Of a stretch of 64,000 nt of DNA, positions 43,525 to 52,036 are shown piece by piece. The number at the start of each line of letters is the position of its first letter. Within the stretch, counting starts at the first letter, position 1. Under the pieces are notes generated by a model that was not told the origin of the DNA, ran no database searches, and saw only the letters and a program-made list of their open reading frames with translations. Origin of the DNA: Burkholderia sp. 9120. Lineage in GTDB: Bacteria > Pseudomonadota > Gammaproteobacteria > Burkholderiales > Burkholderiaceae. The stretch lies in assembly GCF_000745015.1 (NCBI RefSeq), contig NZ_JQNA01000002.1, forward strand, positions 2,542,001 through 2,606,000, written 5' to 3'. A program made the position numbers and the translations under genes.

Positions 43525-44304
43525 TCAATGCGCAAACGTCAGCGCCACCGTATCCGGACCGCTCGGCCGTCCCAGTAGATTCAGCAGTCCCGCGAGGTTA
43601 TCGCGCGCTTCGGGCGCGGCGCTCGCCGTGCCATGAAACTCCGTCGAAGCCGCCGACACCGTGCCGTTCCCCGACAGCATCAACGGCCCCTTGATGGTCG
43701 TCAGATCGAGCGTCGACGACGCGCCCTGCGCCTGAAACACCACCCGGTACGACCCCAGCGGCCTGACCAGCGAAACGCGCGAACTGGCGTCGGTGAGCAT
43801 GATCGTCATCTGACCGAACGCTTCGTGATTGAAGCGACGCCAGTCAGACCACGACAGTTGCACATCGCCCTGCAAATCGAGCGTATTGAACGGCGCGCCC
43901 AAACCGCTCAGCAACGAAGCCGGCACGGCGATCGTGCCGGGCGTCACCGTGGCGGTGCGCAGCGTGGCGTCGACGGTGATCGGCTCCGGCATCGCCTCGC
44001 TGTGCCGCATGGTCATCCGCACACGGCCGGTGAAGAGCGGCCAGAACGCCGTCTGCCATTCGATCCGTCCGGGCAGCAGCGTCGCCGCGCTCGTATCGGC
44101 GCCGGCGGCCAGCATCAGCGTGGCCGAACCGTGCCACAGCGAGCCCGCCGGGTTGACGAGATTGACGTGACCGCCGGTCTGTCTGGCGAATTGCGGGGTG
44201 ATCCAGGCGGCCGGCAACAGCGTGAGCATCACAGCTGCGGCCGACAACACCGCAACCACGAGCCAGGGTAGCGCGACGCGTAGGCGCCGCATCCAGTAAG
44301 TCAT
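43525..44304 (-). CDS. gspN: Type II secretion system protein GspN
   Basis: A 259-aa inner-membrane-anchored accessory protein of the T2SS. N-terminal helix (LPWLVVAVLSAAAVMLTLLP), then a beta-rich periplasmic domain with the GspN-typical TGGHVNLVNPAGSLWHGSAT. Last gene of the gspG-N operon, just after gspM. GspN is dispensable in several species. The terminator lies 94 bases past its stop. Confidence 0.88.
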   Translation of the reverse strand: MTYWMRRLRVALPWLVVAVLSAAAVMLTLLPAAWITPQFARQTGGHVNLVNPAGSLWHGSATLMLAAGADTSAATLLPGRIEWQTAFWPLFTGRVRMTMRHSEAMPEPITVDATLRTATVTPGTIAVPASLLSGLGAPFNTLDLQGDVQLSWSDWRRFNHEAFGQMTIMLTDASSRVSLVRPLGSYRVVFQAQGASSTLDLTTIKGPLMLSGNGTVSAASTEFHGTASAAPEARDNLAGLLNLLGRPSGPDTVALTFAH

Positions 44305-44332
44305 GCGAGAAAATCCTGTGACGACGCCGCGA

Positions 44333-44836
44333 TCATTTCGCGGTGGACGGCTGCAACGACGCCGTCAGATCCACCTGGCCATCGTCCTTCAACGCGGTCA
44401 CGTGCGCTTCGGCGACTTGCACCTTGAACTGCTTGCGCGCGTCGTCGACCCAGCTCGTCCACGCCGGAAACGACGCGTTCTTCATCTGGATCTGCACGGC
44501 ATTGCCGATCACCTGCACCTGCGTCGCGGCAAGACCGTGATCGGTGAGCGACGCGGCGAGCGCATCCTTCAACGCGGCGCCGGTCGGCGCGACGCCTTGC
44601 GCGGCCGCCGACAACGTACGCGCTTCGTTCGACTGCGCGGTCATCGAAGCGAGTTGCCGTTGCAGGCTCGGCAGCGATTCCTTCAGATGCGCGCGGCCCT
44701 CCTGCGCCGGCGCCCACAGCACCGACCACGCGATCACCACCGCGAGGACACCGCTGCCCCACGCGAGGATGGTTTTTTCGCGCTCGGAGCGCTGGTCCCA
44801 GAATCCGGCCCATGTTTGAGCGAGTTCAGCTTTCAT
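44333..44836 (-). CDS. gspM: Type II secretion system protein GspM
   Basis: A 167-aa inner-membrane platform component that works with GspL. Short cytoplasmic N-terminus, a membrane helix (ILAWGSGVLAVVIAWSVLWA, about 27-46), then a helical stem and ferredoxin-like domain. ATG 44836 overlaps the gspL stop (ATGA, 44833-44836); the seven upstream in-frame residues are not needed. Confidence 0.9.
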   Translation of the reverse strand: MKAELAQTWAGFWDQRSEREKTILAWGSGVLAVVIAWSVLWAPAQEGRAHLKESLPSLQRQLASMTAQSNEARTLSAAAQGVAPTGAALKDALAASLTDHGLAATQVQVIGNAVQIQMKNASFPAWTSWVDDARKQFKVQVAEAHVTALKDDGQVDLTASLQPSTAK

Positions 44837-46242
44837 TGTCCGTTCCTGATGGTCCACTTGCCGGTGTTGCTGTCGATCTCGCCAGTCAGGCCGTTGCGCG
44901 CGAGGCGCTTGGCGAAGTCCGGATCGAGTTTCACCTCGGGTTTGAAGGTCACGTCGAGGCGACGGTCGTGATAATCGAGCGCGGCGATGCCGTTGACCGG
45001 CACCGGCGCCAGCGAGCGCGCGAGGCCGTCGGCGAGCGACAGGAAGTCGTCCGGCGACAGCTCACCCGCCGCCACGCGCAGTTGCTGCAATTGGCGCGAC
45101 ATCTGATCGGGCGCGTCGAGCACGACGGTCGTCTTCGGGAAGGTGTTGAGCAGCAGCTCAGTCATCTGCGTGTTGATCGCGTCGCGTTGATGCGCGAGCA
45201 TCAGCCACTGCACGTTCATGCCGACAATCGCCACGACCAGCGCGCCGACGCCGAGCAACACCGGCAAACGCAGACGGCGCAGCGTCGCGCGGTCGAGCCG
45301 CCACGGCTGCGACGCGAACTCGAACTGGCACAGGTCGAAGCGGCATTCCAGCGCGCGCCGCGCCAGTTGCTCGAACGGCAGCGGACTCGCTCCGTGGATG
45401 TGCGCAGCCAACCGCGCCGGGCTTTTTGCAGCGAGGCTGGGCTCATTGCCCGGCAGTTCGGTCAGCATGTACAGCGAGACGGGCGCCGCACCCGCGAGCG
45501 CGGCGAGTGTCGCGTTGACGGCGGTGGCCGGCACCGCCAGCCCTTCGCCTTGTACGCCGCGAGCAATGGCCAGTTCGACGCGCGGCACGCCGCTGTCGAC
45601 CACGCTTTCGAGCAGCAGCGCGGGCGCGGTCTGGACCACCGCGCCGAGCACCGTCGCCACCATCGGCATGACGGACGCCACGCCGGGCGCGACCACCGGC
45701 GCGACGCCCGGCAGCGACGTCGCCACCTGAGCAGCGCCGCCCACGCCGGGTTCACCTGCGCTGACCAGTTCGGCGACTTCAGCGGGCACATCGGGCGAGA
45801 CGGCTTGCGGCAGGCAGCGCGTGACCGGCACGGCGCGCAGGCTGCGGTGTCCGGCGGCCGAGAAGGCTTCGCAGATAAAGCGGAACCAGCCACGGTCGAT
45901 GATCGCGAGCATCTGCTTACCGCCCGCGAGCGGTTTCGGGTCGACGGCGATGTGACAGGTTTGCGGGTCCTGGATCAGTTGATCCTCGACGATATTCGGC
46001 AGGGCCTGACGCAGCTTCGGACCGCGCAGCGGCGGCAGCGTGGTCGGCATCATCAGCAGATCGCGGGCGGCGACCATCAGCACCGTCGACGACGCGCGCG
46101 GCAGCAGCGCGAGCGACGAGCGTCCGGCGCGCTGGGTGCGGCCTGACTTGTCGAGCAGCACGAACGGCAGCTCCGGCAGTTGCCATTCCTGCGATGGCAC
46201 CGCCGGATCACGCGGCGGGAGTAGGACGATCAGCGTGCTCAA
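44833..46242 (-). CDS. gspL: Type II secretion system protein GspL
   Basis: A 469-aa platform protein linking the GspE ATPase to the pseudopilus. N-terminal cytoplasmic actin-like domain (LPNIVEDQLIQDPQTCHIAV), a membrane helix (PVLLGVGALVVAIVGMNVQW, about 318-338), periplasmic ferredoxin-like end. It starts with TTG at 46242, with AGAGAG upstream. A Val/Ala/Pro-rich insertion (about 165-235, with repeated GVAPVVAPGVAS-like stretches) separates subdomains. Confidence 0.9.
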   Translation of the reverse strand: MSTLIVLLPPRDPAVPSQEWQLPELPFVLLDKSGRTQRAGRSSLALLPRASSTVLMVAARDLLMMPTTLPPLRGPKLRQALPNIVEDQLIQDPQTCHIAVDPKPLAGGKQMLAIIDRGWFRFICEAFSAAGHRSLRAVPVTRCLPQAVSPDVPAEVAELVSAGEPGVGGAAQVATSLPGVAPVVAPGVASVMPMVATVLGAVVQTAPALLLESVVDSGVPRVELAIARGVQGEGLAVPATAVNATLAALAGAAPVSLYMLTELPGNEPSLAAKSPARLAAHIHGASPLPFEQLARRALECRFDLCQFEFASQPWRLDRATLRRLRLPVLLGVGALVVAIVGMNVQWLMLAHQRDAINTQMTELLLNTFPKTTVVLDAPDQMSRQLQQLRVAAGELSPDDFLSLADGLARSLAPVPVNGIAALDYHDRRLDVTFKPEVKLDPDFAKRLARNGLTGEIDSNTGKWTIRNGQ

Positions 46243-46270
46243 AGGCCACTCTCTCTGGGAAAGGCGTTAT

Positions 46271-48025
46271 TCATAGTTGGTCTTGTACTCGCACGATACG
46301 CGTAGTGTGAGTCAATGGATCGCGATAGACGAGGGTGGTGCGATCGACTTCCGCGCGTTCATGCTGCACGCGGCCGTGGATCAGGAAATAGCTGGTGTTG
46401 ACGTCGAGCTGATTCGGGTCGATTGAGGCTTGCTGGGCGCCGGCGCCTTGCAGCGCGAGCATCACGTCGCTGGCGTTATGGAAGAACACGGTTTGCCGAC
46501 GTGCGACGAATGCTTGCGCGGACGACAGGCTCATGCCCGGCACGATGGCCGCGACCACTTCCGCCGAGGCGGTGTTCATGTTGACCGCCGAGACGGTGGG
46601 CAGCACGGTGACGAACGGGCGCAGGCGCGCGACGGTTTCCGGCGTGTAGCCGGGGATATCGAGCAGCGAGTCGACGCTGGTTAATTGCAGCGGGGCTTGC
46701 GCGGAGTTGTCGTTGCTGTCTTCCATGCCGGGTTTATCGGTGAACGTACCGCCGGTGGCGCCGCCTTGCGGCGTTGGGGTCGGTGCTGTGCCGTTGGTCG
46801 ACGTGATCGTCTGGAAGCGGGTCGCCGATTGGCCCAGGCTTGCGCGGACTTGCAGGGCGGTTGCTTTGGCTAGCTGGCCGCTTATGCCTAGCGAGACCAA
46901 TAGGCGCTGGTAGGAGGCGATTTGCTCCACGTTCAGTTGCATGACGCCTGGGGCCGGGCTTGAGACCAGGTTTCGCAGATTGAACTTGGATTGGGCGTCT
47001 TCTATCGAGCCTGACAGGTAGGTTTCGGCGCCCTGGGCGGAGCGGGCTTCGCCGATCTGGCCTAAGAAATCCGATAGGCGCGTTTTGGCGATGGGGACGC
47101 CCCATAGGCCGCCCAGGTACGTTATGCCCGCTGAGGTGTCGCCTTCCGAGCGCAGGATCAGGCGTGTCCAGTCCAGCGCGCCTCGCGAGACCCATTGGGC
47201 CTGGGACAGCAGGCGCTGGTTTTCTATCCGGCGGATTTGGACTTGCTGGCGCCAGAGCATGCCGGAGACCAGGATCGCTGATAGCGCGACTACCAGCAGA
47301 GCGCTGATTATGGCTACGCCGGTTTCTTGGTTTTTTCTGGTTAGGCTTGTGGTCTTGTTGTTGGCCTTTCCTTGTTTTCGCGGTGGTCTATTGGCGTTCC
47401 CCCTGTGCGGGGGGGCACCTACTTTTCTTTGCCTGCCGCAAAGAAAAGTAGGCAAAAGAAAGCGGCTCACACCGCTAACTCTTAAGTGGGCCCCGTGGTC
47501 CACCACCGGCAGTGGTGCATCTGGAATCCGTGCCCCCGCACACTCCGCGCTTGTGACAAAGCCGTCATTCGTCCCGTCTTGCACTGCGTGCTCGTCGGAA
47601 CGGCTAACCAGGAACCCCCTCGGGTTTGTTGGCGTGTTAGGGGGGCCGTCGGCTTCGCCTTGGCGTGGAGCGAAAGCACCCCGCTGGTTTTCGAAGCTGG
47701 CGGTCGGCGCGCGTAGCGGCGCCGGAGCTGATGATGGCTTTGTCACGAGCGCGGAGTGTGCGGGGGCACGGATTCCAGATGAGCCAATGGCGTGGCTGCG
47801 CGAGGGACCCGCTTCAGAATTAGCGGTGTGAGCCGCTTTCTTTTGCCTACTTTTCTTTGCGGCAAGCAAAGAAAAGTAGGTGCCCCCCCGCACAGGGGGA
47901 ACGCCAATAGACCACCGCGAAAACAAGGAAAGGCCAACACAATCAGAACAACGACAAAAACAAAACCCCCGTCCAGAAGAACGAAAACCCGAAGAGCGTC
48001 GCGGAGACAAAAAACAGAACCTCAT
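46271..48025 (-). CDS. gspK: Type II secretion system pseudopilin GspK, 5' end rearranged by a repeat insertion
   Basis: The conserved GspK body runs from about 47344 to 46271: prepilin-like TGVAIISALLVVALSAILVS, then the large domain with helix-hairpin-helix parts (DIPGYTPETVARLRPFVTVL, NMNTASAEVVAAIVPG). At the place where a native start would give the usual short leader (the codon before TRKNQETG, 47342-47344) the triplet is CTA; no ATG, GTG or TTG lies between the repeat and the cleavage site. The frame stays open across the 579-bp repeat back to ATG 48025, one base after the gspJ stop with GGAG ahead, so that start is given. It would put 236 residues before the cleavage site. GTG 47470 or TTG 47455 inside the repeat are alternatives. 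Function is uncertain. Confidence 0.7.
   Translation of the reverse strand: MRFCFLSPRRSSGFRSSGRGFCFCRCSDCVGLSLFSRWSIGVPPVRGGTYFSLLAAKKSRQKKAAHTANSEAGPSRSHAIGSSGIRAPAHSALVTKPSSAPAPLRAPTASFENQRGAFAPRQGEADGPPNTPTNPRGFLVSRSDEHAVQDGTNDGFVTSAECAGARIPDAPLPVVDHGAHLRVSGVSRFLLPTFLCGRQRKVGAPPHRGNANRPPRKQGKANNKTTSLTRKNQETGVAIISALLVVALSAILVSGMLWRQQVQIRRIENQRLLSQAQWVSRGALDWTRLILRSEGDTSAGITYLGGLWGVPIAKTRLSDFLGQIGEARSAQGAETYLSGSIEDAQSKFNLRNLVSSPAPGVMQLNVEQIASYQRLLVSLGISGQLAKATALQVRASLGQSATRFQTITSTNGTAPTPTPQGGATGGTFTDKPGMEDSNDNSAQAPLQLTSVDSLLDIPGYTPETVARLRPFVTVLPTVSAVNMNTASAEVVAAIVPGMSLSSAQAFVARRQTVFFHNASDVMLALQGAGAQQASIDPNQLDVNTSYFLIHGRVQHERAEVDRTTLVYRDPLTHTTRIVRVQDQL
47360..47938. repeat. 579-bp near-palindromic repeat element between gspJ and gspK
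   Basis: Outer inverted repeats of 119 bp (47360-47478 and 47820-47938) match with one mismatch. An inner pair of 51 bp (47518-47568 and 47731-47781) has about two. Each outer arm itself folds (CCTACTTTTCTTTGC / GCAAAGAAAAGTAGG). The ~160-bp centre is unique here. No transposase or clear target duplication; the T/G-rich flanks on both sides also look mutually inverted, so the true ends may be wider. I associate this sequence type with dispersed Paraburkholderia repeats (from memory). A MITE-like origin is inferred. Confidence 0.85.
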
Positions 48026-48026
48026 T

Positions 48027-48704
48027 TCATTCTCCGACGAGAAAAACGCGCGTCACTGGCCGCGCCAGCGAAGTAGCCCCAATACTGACCTCAAGCCCGG
48101 TAACCGACCGCGGCAGCGGCGCACTCCCCAACTGGGGAACCTTCAAATTGTTATCCGCCTCGGTAATCGCATTCTGCACATCGCCCATCTGGGTAGTCCA
48201 GCCAACCTTAGGCACATACAACCGCGCATTGATCGCCCCAACCCCACCCATCAAAGGCACAGCACTCCACCCATCGCCTTCACCACCGCGCAACGCGCGC
48301 CGCAAATCCCCAGCATTCCCCAACGGCGGCGACGCATACCGAATCACGCGTCCATTGGAAATCCGATACCGCACCACCTGCAACCGCGGCGCCGTCCCGG
48401 GCAACATCAACTGCCGCACAACCTGCAATACATTGCCCGACACCGACACCGCCGCCTGACCCGCTTCGTCGTCCGACGCGGCCTGACGCACGTCGATCCG
48501 CATCTGATCGAACAGCTGCGCAAACACGCGCTCGTCTTCCATCGCGTTCGTAATGGTCTGCCGGCCACGAATGATCTGGTCAAGCCCGCGCCACGACAGC
48601 ACGGCAATCACCGCCAGGATCGCAATCGCGACCATCAGCTCGATCAGCGTGAAGCCACGCCCGCCCGATCGGCGGCGGCGCTCAGAGCGAACGGTTCGTT
48701 TCAT
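48027..48704 (-). CDS. gspJ: Type II secretion minor pseudopilin GspJ
   Basis: A 225-aa pseudopilin. Basic leader then the cleavage site RGFTLIELMVAIAILAVIAV with Glu+5; C-terminal domain with RYRISNGRVIRYASPPLG typical of GspJ. It forms the tip complex with GspI, K and H. It overlaps gspI by 23 bases at its 5' end. Its 3' neighbour is the repeat-disrupted gspK junction. Confidence 0.92.
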   Translation of the reverse strand: MKRTVRSERRRRSGGRGFTLIELMVAIAILAVIAVLSWRGLDQIIRGRQTITNAMEDERVFAQLFDQMRIDVRQAASDDEAGQAAVSVSGNVLQVVRQLMLPGTAPRLQVVRYRISNGRVIRYASPPLGNAGDLRRALRGGEGDGWSAVPLMGGVGAINARLYVPKVGWTTQMGDVQNAITEADNNLKVPQLGSAPLPRSVTGLEVSIGATSLARPVTRVFLVGE

Positions 48705-49077
48705 TCGCGACCACCGTCACCATCTGGGCAAGATTGCCTCTACCGCCAGGCGTCGTCACCATCACTTCCACCCGACGAAACACCGGGTTCGGCGTCGCCG
48801 TCACACGCTCAGTACAGATCAACTGCAAATTACCCTGCGAACAATCGAAACTCGTCGAACCGACATTCGGCCAGCCATGCGTCAAATGCAATTGCGCCAA
48901 CGTGTTGTCCGCGCTCCAGCCAGCCAGCAAACGCTTGTGCAAATCGGCCTCGCCAGTCGCCAGACTGCCCACGGCGCGCAACGACGCGGCCAATGCCACC
49001 GCGATGATCGCCAGCGCCACCAGCACCTCGATCATCGTAAAACCGCGCTGCGCGCGGTCGACCTTCTCGTGAGCCAT
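48682..49077 (-). CDS. gspI: Type II secretion minor pseudopilin GspI
   Basis: A 131-aa pseudopilin with leader MAHEKVDRAQRG and helix FTMIEVLVALAIIAVALAAS (Glu+5). A cysteine pair occurs in the C-terminal domain (FDCSQGNLQLICTE). ATG 49077; an earlier in-frame ATG (MRRCRSRM) adds eight residues and is less likely. Overlaps gspJ. Confidence 0.9.
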   Translation of the reverse strand: MAHEKVDRAQRGFTMIEVLVALAIIAVALAASLRAVGSLATGEADLHKRLLAGWSADNTLAQLHLTHGWPNVGSTSFDCSQGNLQLICTERVTATPNPVFRRVEVMVTTPGGRGNLAQMVTVVANETNRSL

Positions 49078-49099
49078 CCTGCTCCTGCAACGACGCATC

Positions 49100-49579
49100 T
49101 CAGTGCACCTCGTAGCGGCCATTGCCGGTGCCGACGATCGTCGCGCGCCCCGCCGCCGAAAACAGCGTGATCTGCACAGGCACGTCGATCGCCTCGGTGC
49201 CGAACACCACCCGGCTCGGTTGCGTATCCGAACCGGGATAGTTGATCGACACACCCGTCACGCCGCCTTCCCAACGGCGCGGTCCAAGCAGATCGTCGCG
49301 CAGCGGACGCCAGCCGTCTTCGGTGCGCAGATCGAAACGGAAACCGCCGTCCACCGGCTGCCATGCAACCGGTCGTGCGCGCACCTGCGCTTCATCGCCG
49401 GCCGACTCGAACAGCAGCGCGAGACGTTGCGCTTCCTCGTTCAGATCGGTGCGCGGATTGCGCGTGATCGTCAGCGCGGTCAACGACACCAGCAAGCCCG
49501 CGATCACCAGCACCACCAGCATTTCCAGCAGCGTAAAACCCGCGGTGCGGCGGCGGCCGTTCGGCAGTGGACCTCGCAT
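49100..49579 (-). CDS. gspH: Type II secretion minor pseudopilin GspH
   Basis: A 159-aa pseudopilin: leader ending RRTAG, helix FTLLEMLVVLVIAGLLVSLT, then LNEEAQRLALLFESAGDEAQ and WQPVDGGFRF as in GspH/FimT proteins. Placed between gspG and gspI as in most T2SS operons. Confidence 0.92.
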   Translation of the reverse strand: MRGPLPNGRRRTAGFTLLEMLVVLVIAGLLVSLTALTITRNPRTDLNEEAQRLALLFESAGDEAQVRARPVAWQPVDGGFRFDLRTEDGWRPLRDDLLGPRRWEGGVTGVSINYPGSDTQPSRVVFGTEAIDVPVQITLFSAAGRATIVGTGNGRYEVH

Positions 49580-49603
49580 GAAAATCTTCTCTACGCCGAC
49601 GGA

Positions 49604-50068
49604 TTACTGCCACGACCCGACGTCGGCATCATTGCCTTCGCCGCCTGGCTTGCCGTCCGCGCCATAGCTGAACACGTCGATCTCGCCATGCACGCCCGGA
49701 TTCAGATACTGATAGGCATTGCCCCACGGATCGTTCGGCAGACGTTCAAGATAACCACCGTCCTTCCAGTTGTTCGGCACCGGGTCCGTGCTCGGCTTTT
49801 CGATCAGCGCGCGCAGACCTTGCTCCTGGGTCGGATAACGGCCGTTGTCGAGGCGGTAAAGCTTCATGGCCTGCATCACGGTGCCGATGTCCTGCTTCGC
49901 GGCAACACGCCGCGCTTCATCCGGACGACTCATGATCTTCGGTACGATCAATGCCGCCAGAATGCCCAGAATCGCGATCACGACCATGATTTCAATCAGC
50001 GTGAATCCACGTTGACGACGGCTGCGCGAACCCGCGATTTCAGTACGGCGAGTGGTCGACAGTTGCAT
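49604..50068 (-). CDS. gspG: Type II secretion major pseudopilin GspG
   Basis: A 154-aa major subunit of the pseudopilus. Leader ending SRRQRG, helix FTLIEIMVVIAILGILAALI, then DIGTVMQAMKLYRLDNGRYP, PWGNAYQYLNPG and the C-terminal calcium-binding-type region DVFSYGADGKPGGEGNDADV. First gene of the gspG-N operon; divergent from gspC. Confidence 0.95.
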   Translation of the reverse strand: MQLSTTRRTEIAGSRSRRQRGFTLIEIMVVIAILGILAALIVPKIMSRPDEARRVAAKQDIGTVMQAMKLYRLDNGRYPTQEQGLRALIEKPSTDPVPNNWKDGGYLERLPNDPWGNAYQYLNPGVHGEIDVFSYGADGKPGGEGNDADVGSWQ

Positions 50069-50240
50069 AGCTTGCTACCTCTTATCAGGTGGAATTTTTT
50101 GACGGGGCGGGATCCGCGTGTCAGCAATCAGGCTGCCATTGAACACGCCCGGCCGGTCATTTTAATGTTACGCAGTTGAAGGGTTGTCAGAAAACACCGA
50201 GACACTTTCCACCAACGCAATTTTCACAATAGTCCGTACA

Positions 50241-50663
50241 ATGATGCGCATGAACGCTATCCAAATCCGCCTTCTGTCGCTCGCACTGTTCGCCGTGTTT
50301 TGCGCGACGGTGACCTACTGGGTCATCACGCTCAGCACGTTGTCCGGTGCGCCGTTGCCCGCTGCCGCCGCGCACGCGCAGGTCTCGACCGACCAGGCCG
50401 CCACACTGTTCGGCGGACAGCTCACGCGCAACGCCAATCAGGACGTGCATCTGTTCGGCATCCTCGCTTTGACGGAAGGCGCCGCGGCCATCGTCAGCGT
50501 CGGCGGCGAACCGCCGCACGCGGTGTCGCTCGGTAGCACGCTGATGCAAGGTGCCACGCTCGGCGAAGTCCGTGCCCGCTCGATCATCATCAACCGCAAT
50601 GGCGCGCATTCCGAAGTATTTCTGCCGGCCAATCCTGCAGGTCCCACGATCTACGTGCGCTGA
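50241..50663 (+). CDS. gspC: Type II secretion protein GspC (short form, no PDZ)
   Basis: 140 aa from ATG 50241 (ATGs at 50244 and 50250 are alternatives; no clear ribosome-binding site). Membrane helix (LSLALFAVFCATVTYWVITL) followed by the homology-region domain (LFGGQLTRNANQDVHLFGIL ... VSLGSTLMQGATLGEVRARS) that contacts the secretin. The usual C-terminal PDZ or coiled-coil domain is absent, which also seems the case in other Burkholderia (recollection). It is the only gsp gene on the plus strand here, lying between gspG and gspF. Confidence 0.88.
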   Translation: MMRMNAIQIRLLSLALFAVFCATVTYWVITLSTLSGAPLPAAAAHAQVSTDQAATLFGGQLTRNANQDVHLFGILALTEGAAAIVSVGGEPPHAVSLGSTLMQGATLGEVRARSIIINRNGAHSEVFLPANPAGPTIYVR

Positions 50664-50814
50664 AGCGAAACGCATCAAATTGCCGCTTCGTTTCAGTTGA
50701 CGCTTCATCTGATCGCGCGGCCGCCGCAACGGTGGCCGCCGTGCTGAGCTCTACAGCGAGGCCGCGAGCCCCGTCACGCAACCTCCGCCGCTGCGCAATC
50801 CAGACTCCCCAGCC

Positions 50815-52032
50815 TTACTGCACCAGGTTGTTCAACTCGATGATCGGCAGCATCACCGCCAGCACGATCACCAGCACCACGCCCCCCATCGCCAGAATCA
50901 GCAACGGTTCGAGCAGGCTCGTCAGGAACATCGTGCGACGCTCCAGTTCGCTCGCTTCGCCTTCGGCCGCGCGGTCGAGCATGGTCGTCACGTCGCCGGT
51001 TGCTTCGCCCGAACGGATCAGGTGAACCAGCACCGGCGGAAACGTCTTCGTATTGCCGAGCGCGCGCGACAGCGACGTGCCTTCGCGCACCCGCACGATC
51101 GCATCGTCGATGTTCTCGCGCATCGCGTTGTTGCTGAGCGTTTCGGCCGCCGCTTGCAGCGCGCGCAGAATCGGCACGCCCGCCGCGGTCAGAATGCCTA
51201 GCGTGCTGGCAAAGCGCACGGTGTTATAGCCGCGCACGAGTTTGCCGAGCAGCGGCGCGGTCAACAGCCAGCGGTCGAATGCGAGACGCGGGCCGGGCTG
51301 CCTCAAAATCGAGCGCACCAGATACGCGAGCACCAACACGCCGATCAGCATCGCCCACCACCAGTGCCGCACGAACCCGGACAACGCCATCATCATGATG
51401 GTGAGAATCGGCAGTTGTTGTTTGGTGCTGGCGAACACGTTCACCACCTGCGGCACCACGTAGCTCAACAGAAACGTGACGATGCCGAACGCGATAATCG
51501 TGACGATGCCCGGATAGGTGAACGCGAGCACGATCTTCTGCTTGAGCGAGTTGCGTTGCTCGATGTAGTCGGCGAGCCGCGACAGCACGAGACCGAGCTT
51601 GCCGGTGTGTTCACCCGCCGCGACCAGCGCGCGATAAATCTCAGGAAAGTCTTTCGGATGCTGCGTCAGCGCATTGGCGAGCGAATGGCCGCCGAGCACT
51701 TCCGCGCGAATCGACGCCATCAGCTCGCGAATGTAGTCGCGCTCCGATTGCTCGGTCAGCACGGCAAGCGCTTCGTCGAGCGGCAGCCCGGCAATCAGCA
51801 GACTCGCGAGTTGCCGCGTGAGGATTGCCTGTTCGCGCTGCGACAAACGCCGGCCGAGCGACAGCCGTTGATTGCGTTCGCCACGCGTGCGCGACGCCGC
51901 CGGTTCGACGACGAGCGGCGTCAGTCCCTGCGAGCGCAGATTGGTTCGCGCGCCGCGCGCGCTGTCGGCGTCGAGCACGCCTTTTTGCGCCTTGCCCGCC
52001 GCGTCGATTGCTTCGAAACGAAATGCCGGCAT
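50815..52032 (-). CDS. gspF: Type II secretion inner-membrane protein GspF
   Basis: A 405-aa polytopic platform protein: RFEAIDAAGKAQKGVLDADS, two repeated GspF domains, with RQLASLLIAGLPLDEALAVL and the helices IVTIIAFGIVTFLLSYVVPQ and PLLILAMGGVVLVIVLAVML. Four bases after gspE, last of the gspD-E-F unit. Confidence 0.95.
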   Translation of the reverse strand: MPAFRFEAIDAAGKAQKGVLDADSARGARTNLRSQGLTPLVVEPAASRTRGERNQRLSLGRRLSQREQAILTRQLASLLIAGLPLDEALAVLTEQSERDYIRELMASIRAEVLGGHSLANALTQHPKDFPEIYRALVAAGEHTGKLGLVLSRLADYIEQRNSLKQKIVLAFTYPGIVTIIAFGIVTFLLSYVVPQVVNVFASTKQQLPILTIMMMALSGFVRHWWWAMLIGVLVLAYLVRSILRQPGPRLAFDRWLLTAPLLGKLVRGYNTVRFASTLGILTAAGVPILRALQAAAETLSNNAMRENIDDAIVRVREGTSLSRALGNTKTFPPVLVHLIRSGEATGDVTTMLDRAAEGEASELERRTMFLTSLLEPLLILAMGGVVLVIVLAVMLPIIELNNLVQ

Positions 52033-52036
52033 GCGC

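Noticed and set aside
47085..47831. Plus-strand ORF through the palindromic element
   Set aside because: It runs through gspK antisense and the inverted repeat; protein is mirrored low-complexity translation of repeat arms.
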